Source of the DNA: Prostheceraeus crozeri
Taxonomy: Eukaryota > Platyhelminthes > Polycladida > Euryleptidae
Assembly: GCA_907163375.1 (NCBI GenBank)
Contig: CAJQUW010007256.1
Coordinates: forward strand, 62,001 to 126,000
Direction of reading: 5' to 3'
Length of the DNA: 64,000 nt
The translations under genes were made by a program, and so were the position numbers. The notes under the pieces were generated by a model. It made no database searches, was not told where the DNA came from, and worked only from the letters and a program-made list of their open reading frames with translations. Positions 33,991 to 48,959 of this stretch are shown in pieces (the first letter of the stretch is position 1; each line of letters starts with the position of its first letter).

Positions 33991-36900
33991 GCAATATCTG
34001 CTGCTAAAACACTTGTGAGATATTAACCAACAATGCATTATTTCACATAGCAATATCTGTTGCTAAAACACATCTCAGATATTAACCAACAATGCATTAT
34101 TTTGACATAGCAATATCTGTTGCTAAAACACATGTGAGATATTAACCAACAATGCATTATTTGACATAGCAATATCTGTTGCTAAAACACATGTGAGATA
34201 TTAACCAACAATGCATTATTTGACATAGCAATATCTGTTGCCAAAACACTTGTGAGATATTAACCAACAATGCATTATTTGACATAGCAATATCTGTTGC
34301 CAAAACACTTGTGAGATATTAACCAACAATGCATTATTTCACATAGCAATATCTGTTGCTAAAACACATCTCAGATATTAACCAACAATGCATTATTTGA
34401 CATAGCAATATCTGTTGCTAAAACACATGTGAGATATTAACCAACAATGCATTATTTGACATAGCAATATCTGTTGCTAAAACACATGTGAGATATTAAC
34501 CAACAATGCATTATTTGACATAGCAATATCTGTTGCCAAAACACTTGTGAGATATTAACCAACAATGCATTATTTGAAATAGCAATATCTGTTGCTAAAA
34601 CACCTGTGAGATATTAACCAACAATGCATTATTTGACATAGCAATATCTGTTGCTAAAACACATGTGAGATATTAACCAACAATGCATTATTTGACATAG
34701 CAATATCTGTTGCTAAAACACTTGTGAGATATTAACCAACAATGCATTATTTGACATAGCAATATCTGCTGCTAAAACACATGTGAGATATTAACCAACA
34801 ATGCATTTGACATAGCAATATCTGTTGCTAAAACACATGTGAGATATTAATCAACAATGCATTATTTGACATAGCAATATCTGTTGCCAAAACACATGTG
34901 AGATATTAACCAACAATGCATTATTTGACATAGCAATATCTGTTGCTAAAACACATGTGAGATATTAACCAACAATGCATTATTTGACATAGCAATATCT
35001 GTTGCTAAAACACATGTGAGATATTAACCAACAATGCATTATTTGACATAGCAATATCTGTTGCTAAAACACATGTGAGATATTATCCAACAATGCATTA
35101 TTTGACATAGCAATATCTGTTGCTAAAACACATGTGAGATATTAACCAACAATGCATTATTTGACATAGCAATATCTGTTGCTAAAACACATGTGAGATA
35201 TTAACCAACAATGTATTATTTGACATAGCAATATCTGTTGCTAAAACACATCTCAGATATTAACCAACAATGCATTATTTGACATAGCAATATCTGTTGC
35301 TAAAACACATGTGAGATATTAACCAACAATGCATTATTTGACATAGCAATATCTGTTGCCAAAACACTTGTGAGATATTAACCAACAATGCATTATTTGA
35401 CATAGCAATATCTGTTGCTAAAACACCTGTGAGATATTAACCAACAATGCATTATTTGACATAGCAATATCTGTTGCCAAAACACATGTGAGATATTAAC
35501 CAACAATGCATTATTTGACATAGCAATATCTGTTGCTAAAACACATGTGAGATATTAACCAACAATGCATTTGACATAGCAATATCTGTTGCTAAAACAC
35601 TTGTGAGATATTAACCAACAATGCATTATTTGACATAGCAATATCTGTTGCTATAACACTTGTGAGATATTAACCAACAATGCATTATTTGACATAGCAA
35701 TATCAGTTGCTGAAACACATCTCAGATATTAACCAACAATGCATTATTTGACATAGCAATATCTGTTGCTAAAACACATGTGAGATATTAACCAACAATG
35801 CATTATTTGACATAGCAATATCTGTTGCTAAAACACATGTGAGATATTAACCAACAATGCATTATTTGACATAGCAATATCTGTTGCTAAAACACATGTG
35901 AGATATTAACCAACAATGCATTATTTGACATAGCAATATCTGTTGCTAAAACACATGTGAGATATTAACCAACAATGCATTATTTGACATAGCAATATCT
36001 GTTGCTAAAACACATGTGAGATATTAACCAACAATGCATTATTTGACATAGCAATATCTGTTGCTAAAACACATCTCAGATATTAACCAACAATGCATTA
36101 TTTGACATAGCAATATCTGTTGCTAAAACACATCTCAGATATTAACCAACAATGCATTATTTGACATAGCAATATCTGTTGCTAAAACACTTGTGAGATA
36201 TTATCCAACAATGCATTATTTGACATAGCAATATCTGTTGCCAAAACACATGTGAGATATTAACCAACAATGCATTATTTCACATAGCAATATCTGTTGC
36301 TATAACACTTGTGAGATATTAACCAACAATGCATTATTTGACATAGCAATATCTGTTGCTAAAACACATGTGAGATATTAACCAACAATGCATTATTTGA
36401 CATAGCAATATCTGTTGCCAAAACACTTGTGAGATATTAACCAACAATGCATTATTTGACATAGCAATATCTGTTGCTAAAACACATGTGAGATATTAAC
36501 CAACAATGCATTATTTGACATAGCAATATCTGTTGCTAAAACACATGTGAGATATTAACCAACAATGCATTATTTGACATAGCAATATCTGTTGCTAAAA
36601 CACATGTGAGATATTAACCAACAATGCATTATTTGACATAGCAATATCTGTTGCTAAAACACATGTGAGATATTAACCAACAATGCATTATTTGACATAG
36701 CAATATCTGTTGCTAAAACACTTGTGAGATATTAACCAACAATGCATTATTTGACAGAGCAATATCTGTTGCTAAAACACCTGTGAGATATTATCCAACA
36801 ATGCATTATTTGACATAGCAATATCTGTTGCCAAAACACTTGTGAGATATTAACCAACAATGCATTGACATAGCAATATCTGTTGCTAAAACACATCTCA

Positions 36901-38599
36901 GATATTAACCAACAATGCATTATTTGACATAGCAATATCTGTTGCTAAAACACATGTGAGATATTAACCAACAATGCATTATTTGACATAGCAATATCTG
37001 TTGCTAAAACACATGTGAGATATTATCCAACAATGCATTATTTGACATAGCAATATCTGTTGCTAAAACACATGTGAGATATTAACCAACAATGCATTAT
37101 TTGACATAGCAATATCTGTTGCTAAAACACATGTGAGATATTAACCAAACAATGCATTATTTGACATAGCAATATCTGTTGCTAAAACACATCTCAGATA
37201 TTAACCAACAATGCATTATTTGACATAGCAATATCTGTTGCTAAAACACATCTCAGATATTAACCAACAATGCATTATTTGACATAGCAATATCTGTTGC
37301 CAAAACACTTGTCAGATATTAACCAACAATGCATTATTTGACATGGCAATATCTGTTGCTAAAACACTTGTGAGATATTAACCAACAATGTATTATTTGA
37401 CATAGCAATATCTGTTGCTAAAACACATGTGAGATATTAACCAACAATGCATTATTTGACATAGCAATATCTGTTGCTAAAACACATGTGAGATATTATC
37501 CAACAATGCATTATTTGACATAGCAATATCTGTTGCTAAAACACATGTGAGATATTAACCAAACAATGCATTATTTGACATAGCAATATCTGTTGCTAAA
37601 AACACTTGTGAGATATTAACCAACAATGCATTATTTGACATAGCAATATCTGTTGCTAAAACACATCTCAGATATTAACCAACAATGCATTATTTGACAT
37701 AGCAATATCTGTTGCTAAAACACTTGTGAGATATTAACCAACAATGCATTATTTGACATAGCAATATTCTGTTGCTAAAACACATCTCAGATATTAACCA
37801 ACAATGCATTATTTGAACATAGCAATATCTGTTGCTAAAACACATCTCAGATATTAACCAACAATGCATTATTTGACATAGCAATATCTGTTGCTAAAAC
37901 ACTTGTGAGATATTAACCAACAATGCATTATTTGACATAGCAATATCTGTTGCTAAAACACATCTCAGATATTAACCAACAATGCATTATTTGACATAGC
38001 AATATCTGTTGCTAAAACACATGTGAGATATTAACCAACAATGCATTATTTGACATAGCAATATCTGTTGCTAAAACACATCTCAGATATTAACCAACAA
38101 TGCATTATTTGACATAGCAATATCTGTTGCTAAAACACATGTGAGATATTAACCAACAATGCATTATTTGACATAGCAATATCTGTTGCTAAAACACATC
38201 TCAGATATTAACCAACAATGCATTATTTGACATAGCAATATCTGTTGCTAAAACACATGTGAGATATTAACCAACAATGCATTATTTGACATAGCAATAT
38301 CTGTTGCTAAAACACATCTCAGATATTAACCAACAATGCATTATTTGACATAGCAATATCTGTTGCTAAAACAAATCTCAGATATTAACCAACAATGCAT
38401 TATTTGACATAGCAATATCTGTTGCTAAAACACATGTGAGATATTAACCAACAATGCATTATTTGACATAGCAATATCTGCTGCTAAAACACATGTGAGA
38501 TATTAACCAACAATGCATTATTTGACATAGCAATATCTGTTGCTAAAACACTTGTGAGATATTAACCAACAATGCATTATTTGACATAGCAATATCTGT

Positions 38600-41000
38600 T
38601 GCTAAAACATATCTCAGATATTAACCAACAATGCATTATTTGACATAGCAATATCTGTTGCTAAAACACATGTGAGATATTAACCAACAATGCATTATTT
38701 GACATAGCAATGTCTGTTGCTAAAACACATGTCAGATATTAACCAACAATGCATTATTTGACATAGCAATATCTGTTGCTAAAACACATCTCAGATATTA
38801 ACCAACAATGCATTATTTGACATAGCAATATCTGTTGCTAAAACACCTGTGAGATATTAACCAACAATGCATTATTTGACATAGCAATATCTGTTGCTAA
38901 AACACATCTCAGATATTAACCAACAATGCATTATTTGACATAGCAATATCTGTTGCTAAAACACTTGTGAGATATTAACCAACAATGCATTATTTGACAT
39001 AGCAATATCTGTTGCTAAAACACCTGTGAGATATTAACCAACAATGCATTATTTCACATAGCAATATCTGTTGCTAAAACACCTGTGAGATATTAACCAA
39101 CAATGCATTATTTGACATAGCAATATCTGTTGCTAAAACACATCTCAGATATTAACCAACAATGCATTATTTGACATAGCAATATCTGTTGCTAAAACAC
39201 ATCTCAGATATTAACCAACAATGCATTATTTGACATAGCAATATCTGTTGCTAAAACACATCTCAGATATTAACCAACAATGCATTATTTACATAGCAAT
39301 ATCTGTTGCTAAAACACATGTGAGATATTAACCAACAATGCATTATTTGACATAGCAATGTCTGTTGCTAAAACACATGTCAGATATTAACCAACAATGC
39401 ATTATTTGACATAGCAATATCTGTTGCTAAAACACATGTGAGATATTAACCAACAATGCATTATTTGACATAGCAATATCTGTTGCTAAAACACATCTCA
39501 GATATTAACCAACAATGCATTATTTGACATAGCAATATCTGTTGCTAAAACACATATCAGATATTAACCAACAATGCATTATTTGACATAGCAATATCTG
39601 TTGCTAAAACACATGTGAGATATTAACCAACAATGCATTATTTGACATAGCAATATCTGCTGCTAAAACACATGTGAGATATTAACCAACAATGCATTAT
39701 TTGACATAGCAATATCTGTTGCTAAAACACTTGTGAGATATTAACCAACAATGCATTATTTGACATAGCAATATCTGTTGCTAAAACACATCTCAGATAT
39801 TAACCAACAATGCATTATTTGACATAGCAATATCTGTTGCTAAAACACATGTGAGATATTAACCAACAATGCATTATTTGACATAGCAATGTCTGTTGCT
39901 AAAACACATGTCAGATATTAACCAACAATGCATTATTTGACATAGCAATATCTGTTGCTAAAACACATCTCAGATATTAACCAACAATGCATTATTTGAC
40001 ATAGCAATATCTGTTGCTAAAACACCTGTGAGATATTAACCAACAATGCATTATTTGACATAGCAATATCTGTTGCTAAAACACATCTCAGATATTAACC
40101 AACAAATGCATTATTTGACATAGCAATATCTGTTGCTAAAACACTTGTGAGATATTAACCAACAATGCATTATTTGACATAGCAATATCTGTTGCTAAAA
40201 CACCTGTGAGATATTAACCAACAATGCATTATTTCACATAGCAATATCTGTTGCTAAAACACCTGTGAGATATTAACCAACAATGCATTATTTGACATAG
40301 CAATATCTGTTGCTAAAACACATCTCAGATATTAACCAACAATGCATTATTTGACATAGCAATATCTGTTGCTAAAACACTTGTGAGATATTAACCAACA
40401 ATGCATTATTTGACATAGCAATATCTGTTGCTAAAACACATCTCAGATATTAACCAACAATGCATTATTTGACATAGCAATATCTGTTGCTAAAACACAT
40501 GTGAGATATTAACCAACAATGCATTATTTGACATAGCAATGTCTGTTGCTAAAACACATGTCAGATATTAACCAACAATGCATTATTTGACATAGCAATA
40601 TCTGTTGCTAAAACACATCTCAGATATTAACCAACAATGCATTATTTGACATAGCAATATCTGTTGCTAAAACACCTGTGAGATATTAACCAACAATGCA
40701 TTTGACATAGCAATATCTGTTGCTAAAACACATGTGAGATATTAACCAACAATGCATTATTTGACATAGCAATATCTGTTGCTAAAACACATGTGAGATA
40801 TTAACCAACAATGCATTGACATAGCAATATCTGTTGCTAAAACACATGTGAGATATTAACCAACAATGCATTATTTGACATAGCAATATCTGTTGCTAAA
40901 ACACATCTCAGATATTAACCAACAATGCATTATTTGACATAGCAATATCTGTTGCTAAAACACTTGTGAGATATTAACCAACAATGCATTATTTGACATA
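38600..41000 (+). repeat. Higher-order block in the satellite (11- and 20-unit steps)
   Basis: The rare variant GCAATGTCTG occurs at about 38711, 39359, 39890 and 40540, with spacings of 11, 9 and 11 monomers within one or two bases. The neighbouring variant ATTTCACATAGC following a CTGTG-type monomer recurs at about 39053 and 40234 (20 monomers). Blocks of the array were duplicated as units. Confidence 0.75.
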
Positions 41001-44000
41001 GCAATATCTGTTGCTAAAAACACCTGTGAGATATTAACCAACAATGCATTATTTCACATAGCAATATCTGTTGCTAAAACACCTGTGAGATATTAACCAA
41101 CAATGCATTATTTGACATAGCAATATCTGTTGCTAAAACACATCTCAGATATTAACCAACAATGCATTATTTGACATAGCAATATCTGTTGCTAAAACAC
41201 CTGTGAGATATTAACCAACAAAGCATTATTTGACATAGCAATATCTGTTGCTAAAACACCTGTGAGATATTAACCAACAATGCATTATTTGACATAGCAA
41301 TATCTGTTGCTAAAACACTTGTGAGACATTAACCAACAATGCATTATTTGACATAGCAATATCTGTTGCTAAAACACATCTCAGATATTAACCAACAATG
41401 CATTATTTGACATAGCAATATCTGTTGCTAAAACACATCTCAGATATTAACCAACAATGCATTATTTGACATAGCAATATCTGTTGCTAAAACACATCTC
41501 AGATATTAACCAACAATGCATTATTTGACATAGCAATATCTGTTGCTAAAACACATCTCAGATATTAACCAACAATGCATTATTTGACATAGCAATATCT
41601 GTTGCTAAAACACATCTCAGATATTAACCAACAATGCATTATTTGACATAGCAATATCTGTTGCTAAAACACTTGTGAGACATTAACCAACAATGCATTA
41701 TTTCACATAGCAATATCTGCTGCTAAAACACATCTCAGATATTAACCAACAATGCATTATTTGACATAGCAATATCTGTTGCTAAAACACTTGTGAGACA
41801 TTAACCAACAATGCATTATTTAACATAGCATTATCTGTTGCTAAAACACATCTCAGATATTAACCAACAATGCATTATTTGACATAGCAATATCTGTTGC
41901 TAAAACACATCTCAGATATTAACCAACAATGCATTATTTGACATAGCAATATCTGTTGCTAAAGCATATCAGATATTAACCAACAATGCATTATTTGACA
42001 TAGCAATATCTGTTGCTAAAACACATCTCAGATATTAACCAACAATGCATTATTTGACATAGCAATATCTGTTGCTAAAACACATCTCAGATATTAACCA
42101 ACAATGCATTATTTGACATAGCAATATCTGTTGCTAAAACACATCTCAGATATTAACCAACAATGCATTATTTGACATAGCAATATCTGTTGCTAAAACA
42201 CTTGTGAGATATTAACCAACAATGCATTATTTGACATAGCAATATCTGTGCTAAAACACATCTCAGATATTAACCAACAATGCATTATTTGACATAGCAA
42301 TATCTGTTGCTAAAACACATGTGAGATATTAACCAACAATGCATTATTTGACATAGCAATATCTGTTGCTAAAACACATCTCAGATATTAACCAACAATG
42401 CATTATTTGACATAGCAATATCTGTTGCTAAAACACATCTCAGATATTAACCAACAATGCATTATTTGACATAGCAATATCTGTTGCTAAAACACTTGTG
42501 AGATATTAACCAACAATGCATTATTTGACATAGCAATATCTGTTGCTAAAACACTTGTGAGATATTAACCAACAATGCATTATTTGACATAGCAATATCT
42601 GTTGCTAAAACACATCTCAGATATTAACCAACAATGCATTATTTGACATAGCAATATCTTTTGCTAAAACACATGTGAGATATTAACCAACAATGCATTA
42701 TTTGACATAGCAATATCTGTTGCTAAAACACATGTGAGATATTAACCAACAATGCATTATTTGACATAGCATTATCTGTTGCTAAAACACCTGTGAGATA
42801 TTAACCAACAATGCATTATTTGACATAGCAATATCTGTTGCTAAAACACCTGTGAGATATTAACCAACAAAGCATTATTTGACATAGCAATATCTGTTGC
42901 TAAAACACCTGTGAGATATTAACCAACAATGCATTATTTGACATAGCAATATCTGTTGCTAAAACACTTGTGAGACATTAACCAACAATGCATTATTTGA
43001 CATAGCAATATCTGTTGCTAAAACACCTGTGAGATATTAACCAACAATGCATTATTTGACATAGCAATATCTGTTGCTAAAACACATCTCAGATATTAAC
43101 CAACAATGCATTATTTGACATAGCAATATCTGTTGCTAAAACACTTGTGAGATATTAACCAACAATGCATTATTTGACATAGCAATATCTGTTGCTAAAA
43201 CACATCTCAGATATTAACCAACAATGCATTATTTGACATAGCAATATCTGTTGCTAAAACACATCTCAGATATTAACCAACAATGCATTATTTGACATAG
43301 CAATATCTGTTGCTAAAACACTTGTGAGACATTAACCAACAATGCATTATTTGACATAGCAATATCTGTTGCTAAAACACCTGTGAGATATTAACCAACA
43401 ATGCATTATTTGACATAGCAATATCTGTTGCTAAAACACATCTCAGATATTAACCAACAATGCATTATTTGACATAGCAATATCTGTTGCTAAAACACAT
43501 CTCAGATATTAACCAACAATGCATTATTTGACATAGCAATATCTGTTGCTAAAACACATCTCAGAAATTAACCAACAATGCATTATTTGACATAGCAATA
43601 TCTGTTGCTAAAACACATCTCAGATATTAACCAACAATGCATTATTTGACATAGCAATATCTGTTGCTAAAACACATCTCAGATATTAACCAACAATGCA
43701 TTATTTGACATAGCAATATCTGTTGCTAAAACACATCTCAGATATTAACCAACAATGCATTATTTGACATAGCAATATCTGTTGCTAAAACACATCTCAG
43801 ATATTAACCAACAATGCATTATTTGACATAGCAATATCTGTTGCTAAAACACATCTCAGATATTAACCAACAATGCATTATTTGACATAGCAATATCTGT
43901 TGCTAAAACAAATCTCAGATATTAACCAACAATGCATTATTTCACATAGCAATATCTGCTGCTAAAACACATCTCAGATATTAACCAACAATGCATTATT

Positions 44001-47000
44001 TGACATAGCAATATCTGTTGCTAAAACACATCTCAGATATTAACCAACAATGCATTATTTGACATAGCAATATCTGTTGCTAAAACACATCTCAGATATT
44101 AACCAACAATGCATTATTTGACATAGCATTATCTGTTGCTAAAACACCTGTGAGATATTAACCAACAATGCATTATTTGACATAGCAATATCTGTTGCTA
44201 AAACACATCTCAGATATTAACCAACAATGCATTATTTGACATAGCAATATCTGTTGCTAAAACACATCTCAGATATTAACCAACAATGCATTATTTGACA
44301 TAGCAATATCTGTTGCTAAAACACATCTCAGATATTAACCAACAATGCATTAATTGACATAGCAATATCTGTTGCTAAAACACATGTGAGATATTAACCA
44401 ACAATGCATTATTTGACATAGCAATATCTGTTGCTAAAACACATCTCAGATATTAACCAACAATGCATTATTTGACATAGCAATATCTGTTGCTAAAACA
44501 CATCTCAGATATTAACCAACAATGCATTATTTGACATAGCAATATCTGTTGCTAAAACACATCTCAGATATTAACCAACAATGCATTATTTGACATAGCA
44601 ATATCTGTTTCTAAAACACATCTCAGATATTAACCAACAATGCATTATTTGACATAGCAATATCTGTTGCTAAAACACATCTCAGATATTAACCAACAAT
44701 GCATTATTTGACATAGCAATATCTGTTGCTAAAACACATCTCAGATATTAACCAACAATGCATTATTTGACATAGCAATATCTGTTGCTAAAACACTTGT
44801 GAGACATTAACCAACAATGCATTATTTGACATAGCAATATCTGTTGCTAAAACACATCTCAGATATTAACCAACAATGCATTATTTGACATAGCAATATC
44901 TGTTGCTAAAACACATCTCAGATATTAACCAACAATGCATTATTTGACATAGCAATATCTGTTGCTAAAACACATCTCAGATATTAACCAACAATGCATT
45001 ATTTGACATAGCAATATCTGTTGCTAAAACACTTGTGAGACATTAACCAACAATGCATTATTTGACATAGCAATATCTGTTGCTAAAACACATGTGAGAT
45101 ATTAACCAACAATGCATTATTTGACATAGCAATATCTGTTGCTAAAACACATCTCAGATATTAACCAACAATGCATTATTTGACATAGCAATATCTGTTG
45201 CCAAAAACACATCTCAGATATTAACCAACAATGCATTATTTGACATAGCAATATCTGTTGCTAAAACACATCTCAGATATTAACCAACAATGCATTATTT
45301 GACATAGCAATATCTGTTGCTAAAACAAATCTCAGATATTAACCAACAATGCATTATTTGACATAGCAATATCTGTTTGCTAAAACACATCTCAGATATT
45401 AACCAACAATGCATTATTTGACATAGCAATATCTGTTGCTAAAACACATCTCAGATATTAACCAACAATGCATTATTTGACATAGCAATATCTGTTGCTA
45501 AAACACATCTCAGATATTAACCAACAATGCATTATTTGACATAGCAATATCTGTTGCTAAAACACATCTCAGATATTAACCAACAATGCATTATTTGACA
45601 TAGCAATATCTGTTGCTAAAACACATCTCAGATATTAACCAACAATGCATTATTTGACATAGCAATATCTGTTGCTAAAACACATCTCAGATATTAACCA
45701 ACAATGCATTATTTGACATAGCAATATCTGTTGCTAAAACACATGTGAGATATTAACCAACAATGCATTATTTGACATAGCAATATCTGTTGCTAAAACA
45801 CATCTCAGATATTAACCAACAATGCATTATTTGACATAGCAATATCTGTTGCTAAAACACATCTCAGATATTAACCAACAATGCATTATTTGACATAGCA
45901 ATATCTGTTGCTAAAACACATCTCAGATATTAACCAACAATGCATTAATTGACATAGCAATATCTGTTGCTAAAACACATCTCAGATATTAACCAACAAT
46001 GCATTATTTGACATAGCAATATCTGTTGCTAAAACACATCTCAGATATTAACCAACAATGCATTATTTGACATAGCAATATCTGTTGCTAAAACACATCT
46101 CAGATATTAACCAACAATGCATTATTTGACATAGCAATATCTGTTGCCAAAACACATGTGAGATATTAACCAACAATGCATTATTTGACATAGCAATATC
46201 TGTTGCTAAAACACTTGTGAGATATTAACCAACAATGCATTATTTGACATAGCAATATCTGTTGCTAAAACACATCTCAGATATTAACCAACAATGCATT
46301 ATTTGACATAGCAATATCTGTTGCTAAAACACATCTCAGATATTAACCAACAATGCATTATTTGACATAGCAATATCTGTTGCTAAAACACTTGTGAGAC
46401 ATTAACCAACAATGCATTATTTGACATAGCAATATCTGTTGCTAAAACACTTGTGAGATATTAACCAACAATGCATTATTTGACATAGCAATATCTGTTG
46501 CTAAAACACATCTCAGATATTAACCAACAATGCATTATTTGACATAGCAATATCTGTTTGCTAAAACACATCTCAGATATTAACCAACAATGCATTATTT
46601 GACATAGCAATATCTGTTGCTAAAACACTTGTGAGACATTAACCAACAATGCATTATTTGACATAGCAATATCTGTTGCTAAAACACCTGTGAGATATTA
46701 ACCAACAATGCATTATTTGACATAGCAATATCTGTTGCTAAAACACATCTCAGATATTAACCAACAATGCATTATTTGACATAGCAATATCTGTTGCTAA
46801 AACACATCTCAGATATTAACCAACAATGCATTATTTGACATAGCAATATCTGTTGCTAAAACACATCTCAGATATTAACCAACAATGCATTATTTGACAT
46901 AGCAATATCTGTTGCTAAAACACATCTCAGATATTAACCAACAATGCATTATTTGACATAGCAATATCTGTTGCTAAAACACATGTGAGATATTAACCAA

Positions 47001-48959
47001 CAATGCATTATTTGACATAGCAATATCTGTTGCTAAAACACATCTCAGATATTAACCAACAATGCATTATTTGACATAGCAATATCTGTTGCTAAAACAC
47101 ATCTCAGATATTAACCAACAATGCATTATTTGACATAGCAATATCTGTTGCTAAAACACATCTCAGATATTAACCAACAATGCATTATTTGACATAGCAA
47201 TATCTGTTGCTAAAACACATCTCAGAAATTAACCAACAATGCATTATTTGACATAGCAATATCTGTTGCTAAAACACATCTCAGATATTAACCAACAATG
47301 CATTATTTGACATAGCAATATCTGTTGCTAAAACACATGTGAGATATTAACCAACAATGCATTATTTGACATAGCAATATCTGTTGCTAAAACACATCTC
47401 AGATATTAACCAACAATGCATTATTTGACATAGCAATATCTGTTGCTAAAACACATGTGAGATATTAACCAACAATGCATTATTTGACATAGCAATATCT
47501 GTTGCTAAAACACATCTCAGATATTAACCAACAATGCATTATTTGACATAGCAATATCTGTTGCTAAAACACATCTCAGATATTAACCAACAATGCATTA
47601 TTTGACATAGCAATATCTGTTGCTAAAACACATCTCAGATATTAACCAACAATGCATTAATTGACATAGCAATATCTGTTGCTAAAACACATCTCAGATA
47701 TTAACCAACAATGCATTATTTGACATAGCAATATCTGTTGCTAAAACACATCTCAGATATTAACCAACAATGCATTATTTGACATAGCAATATCTGTTGC
47801 TAAAACACCTGTGAGATATTAACCAACAATGCATTATTTGACATAGCAATATCTGTTGCTAAAACACATCTCAGATATTAACCAACAATGCATTATTTGA
47901 CATAGCAATATCTGTTGCTAAAACACATCTCAGATATTAACCAACAATGCATTATTTGACATAGCAATATCTGTTGCTAAAACACATCTCAGATATTAAC
48001 CAACAATGCATTATTTGACATAGCAATATCTGTTGCTAAAACACTTGTGAGACATTAACCAACAATGCATTATTTCACATAGCAATATCTGCTGCTAAAA
48101 CACATCTCAGATATTAACCAACAATGCATTATTTGACATAGCAATATCTGTTGCTAAAACACATCTCAGATATTAACCAACAATGCATTATTTGACATAG
48201 CAATATCTGTTGCTAAAACACATGTGAGATATTAACCAACAATGCATTATTTGACATAGCATTATCTGTTGCTAAAACACCTGTGAGATATTAACCAACA
48301 ATGCATTATTTGACATAGCAATATCTGTTGCTAAAACACATCTCAGATATTAACCAACAATGCATTATTTGACATAGCAATATCTGTTGCTAAAACACAT
48401 CTCAGATATTAACCAACAATGCATTATTTGACATAGCAATATCTGTTGCTAAAACACATGTGAGATATTAACCAACAATGCATTATTTGACATAGCAATA
48501 TCTGTTGCTAAAACACATCTCAGATATTAACCAACAATGCATTATTTGACATAGCAATATCTGTTGCTAAAACACATCTCAGATATTAACCAACAATGCA
48601 TTATTTGACATAGCAATATCTGTTGCTAAAACACATCTCAGATATTAACCAACAATGCATTATTTGACATAGCAATATCTGTTGCTAAAACACATCTCAG
48701 ATATTAACCAACAATGCATTATTTGACATAGCAATATCTGTTGCTAAAACACATCTCAGATATTAACCAACAATGCATTATTTGACATAGCAATATCTGT
48801 TGCCAAAAACACATCTCAGATATTAACCAACAATGCATTATTTGACATAGCAATATCTGTTGCCAAAAACACATCTCAGATATTAACCAACAATGCATTA
48901 TTTGACATAGCAATATCTGTTGCTAAAACACATCTCAGATATTAACCAACAATGCATTA

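Noticed and set aside
36747-36935. Small proteins with MLCQIMHCWLIS repeats (also at 37690-37884 and 48719-48913)
   Set aside because: Artefacts of the satellite on the minus strand. Since 59 is not divisible by three, frames only stay open where small indels occur.
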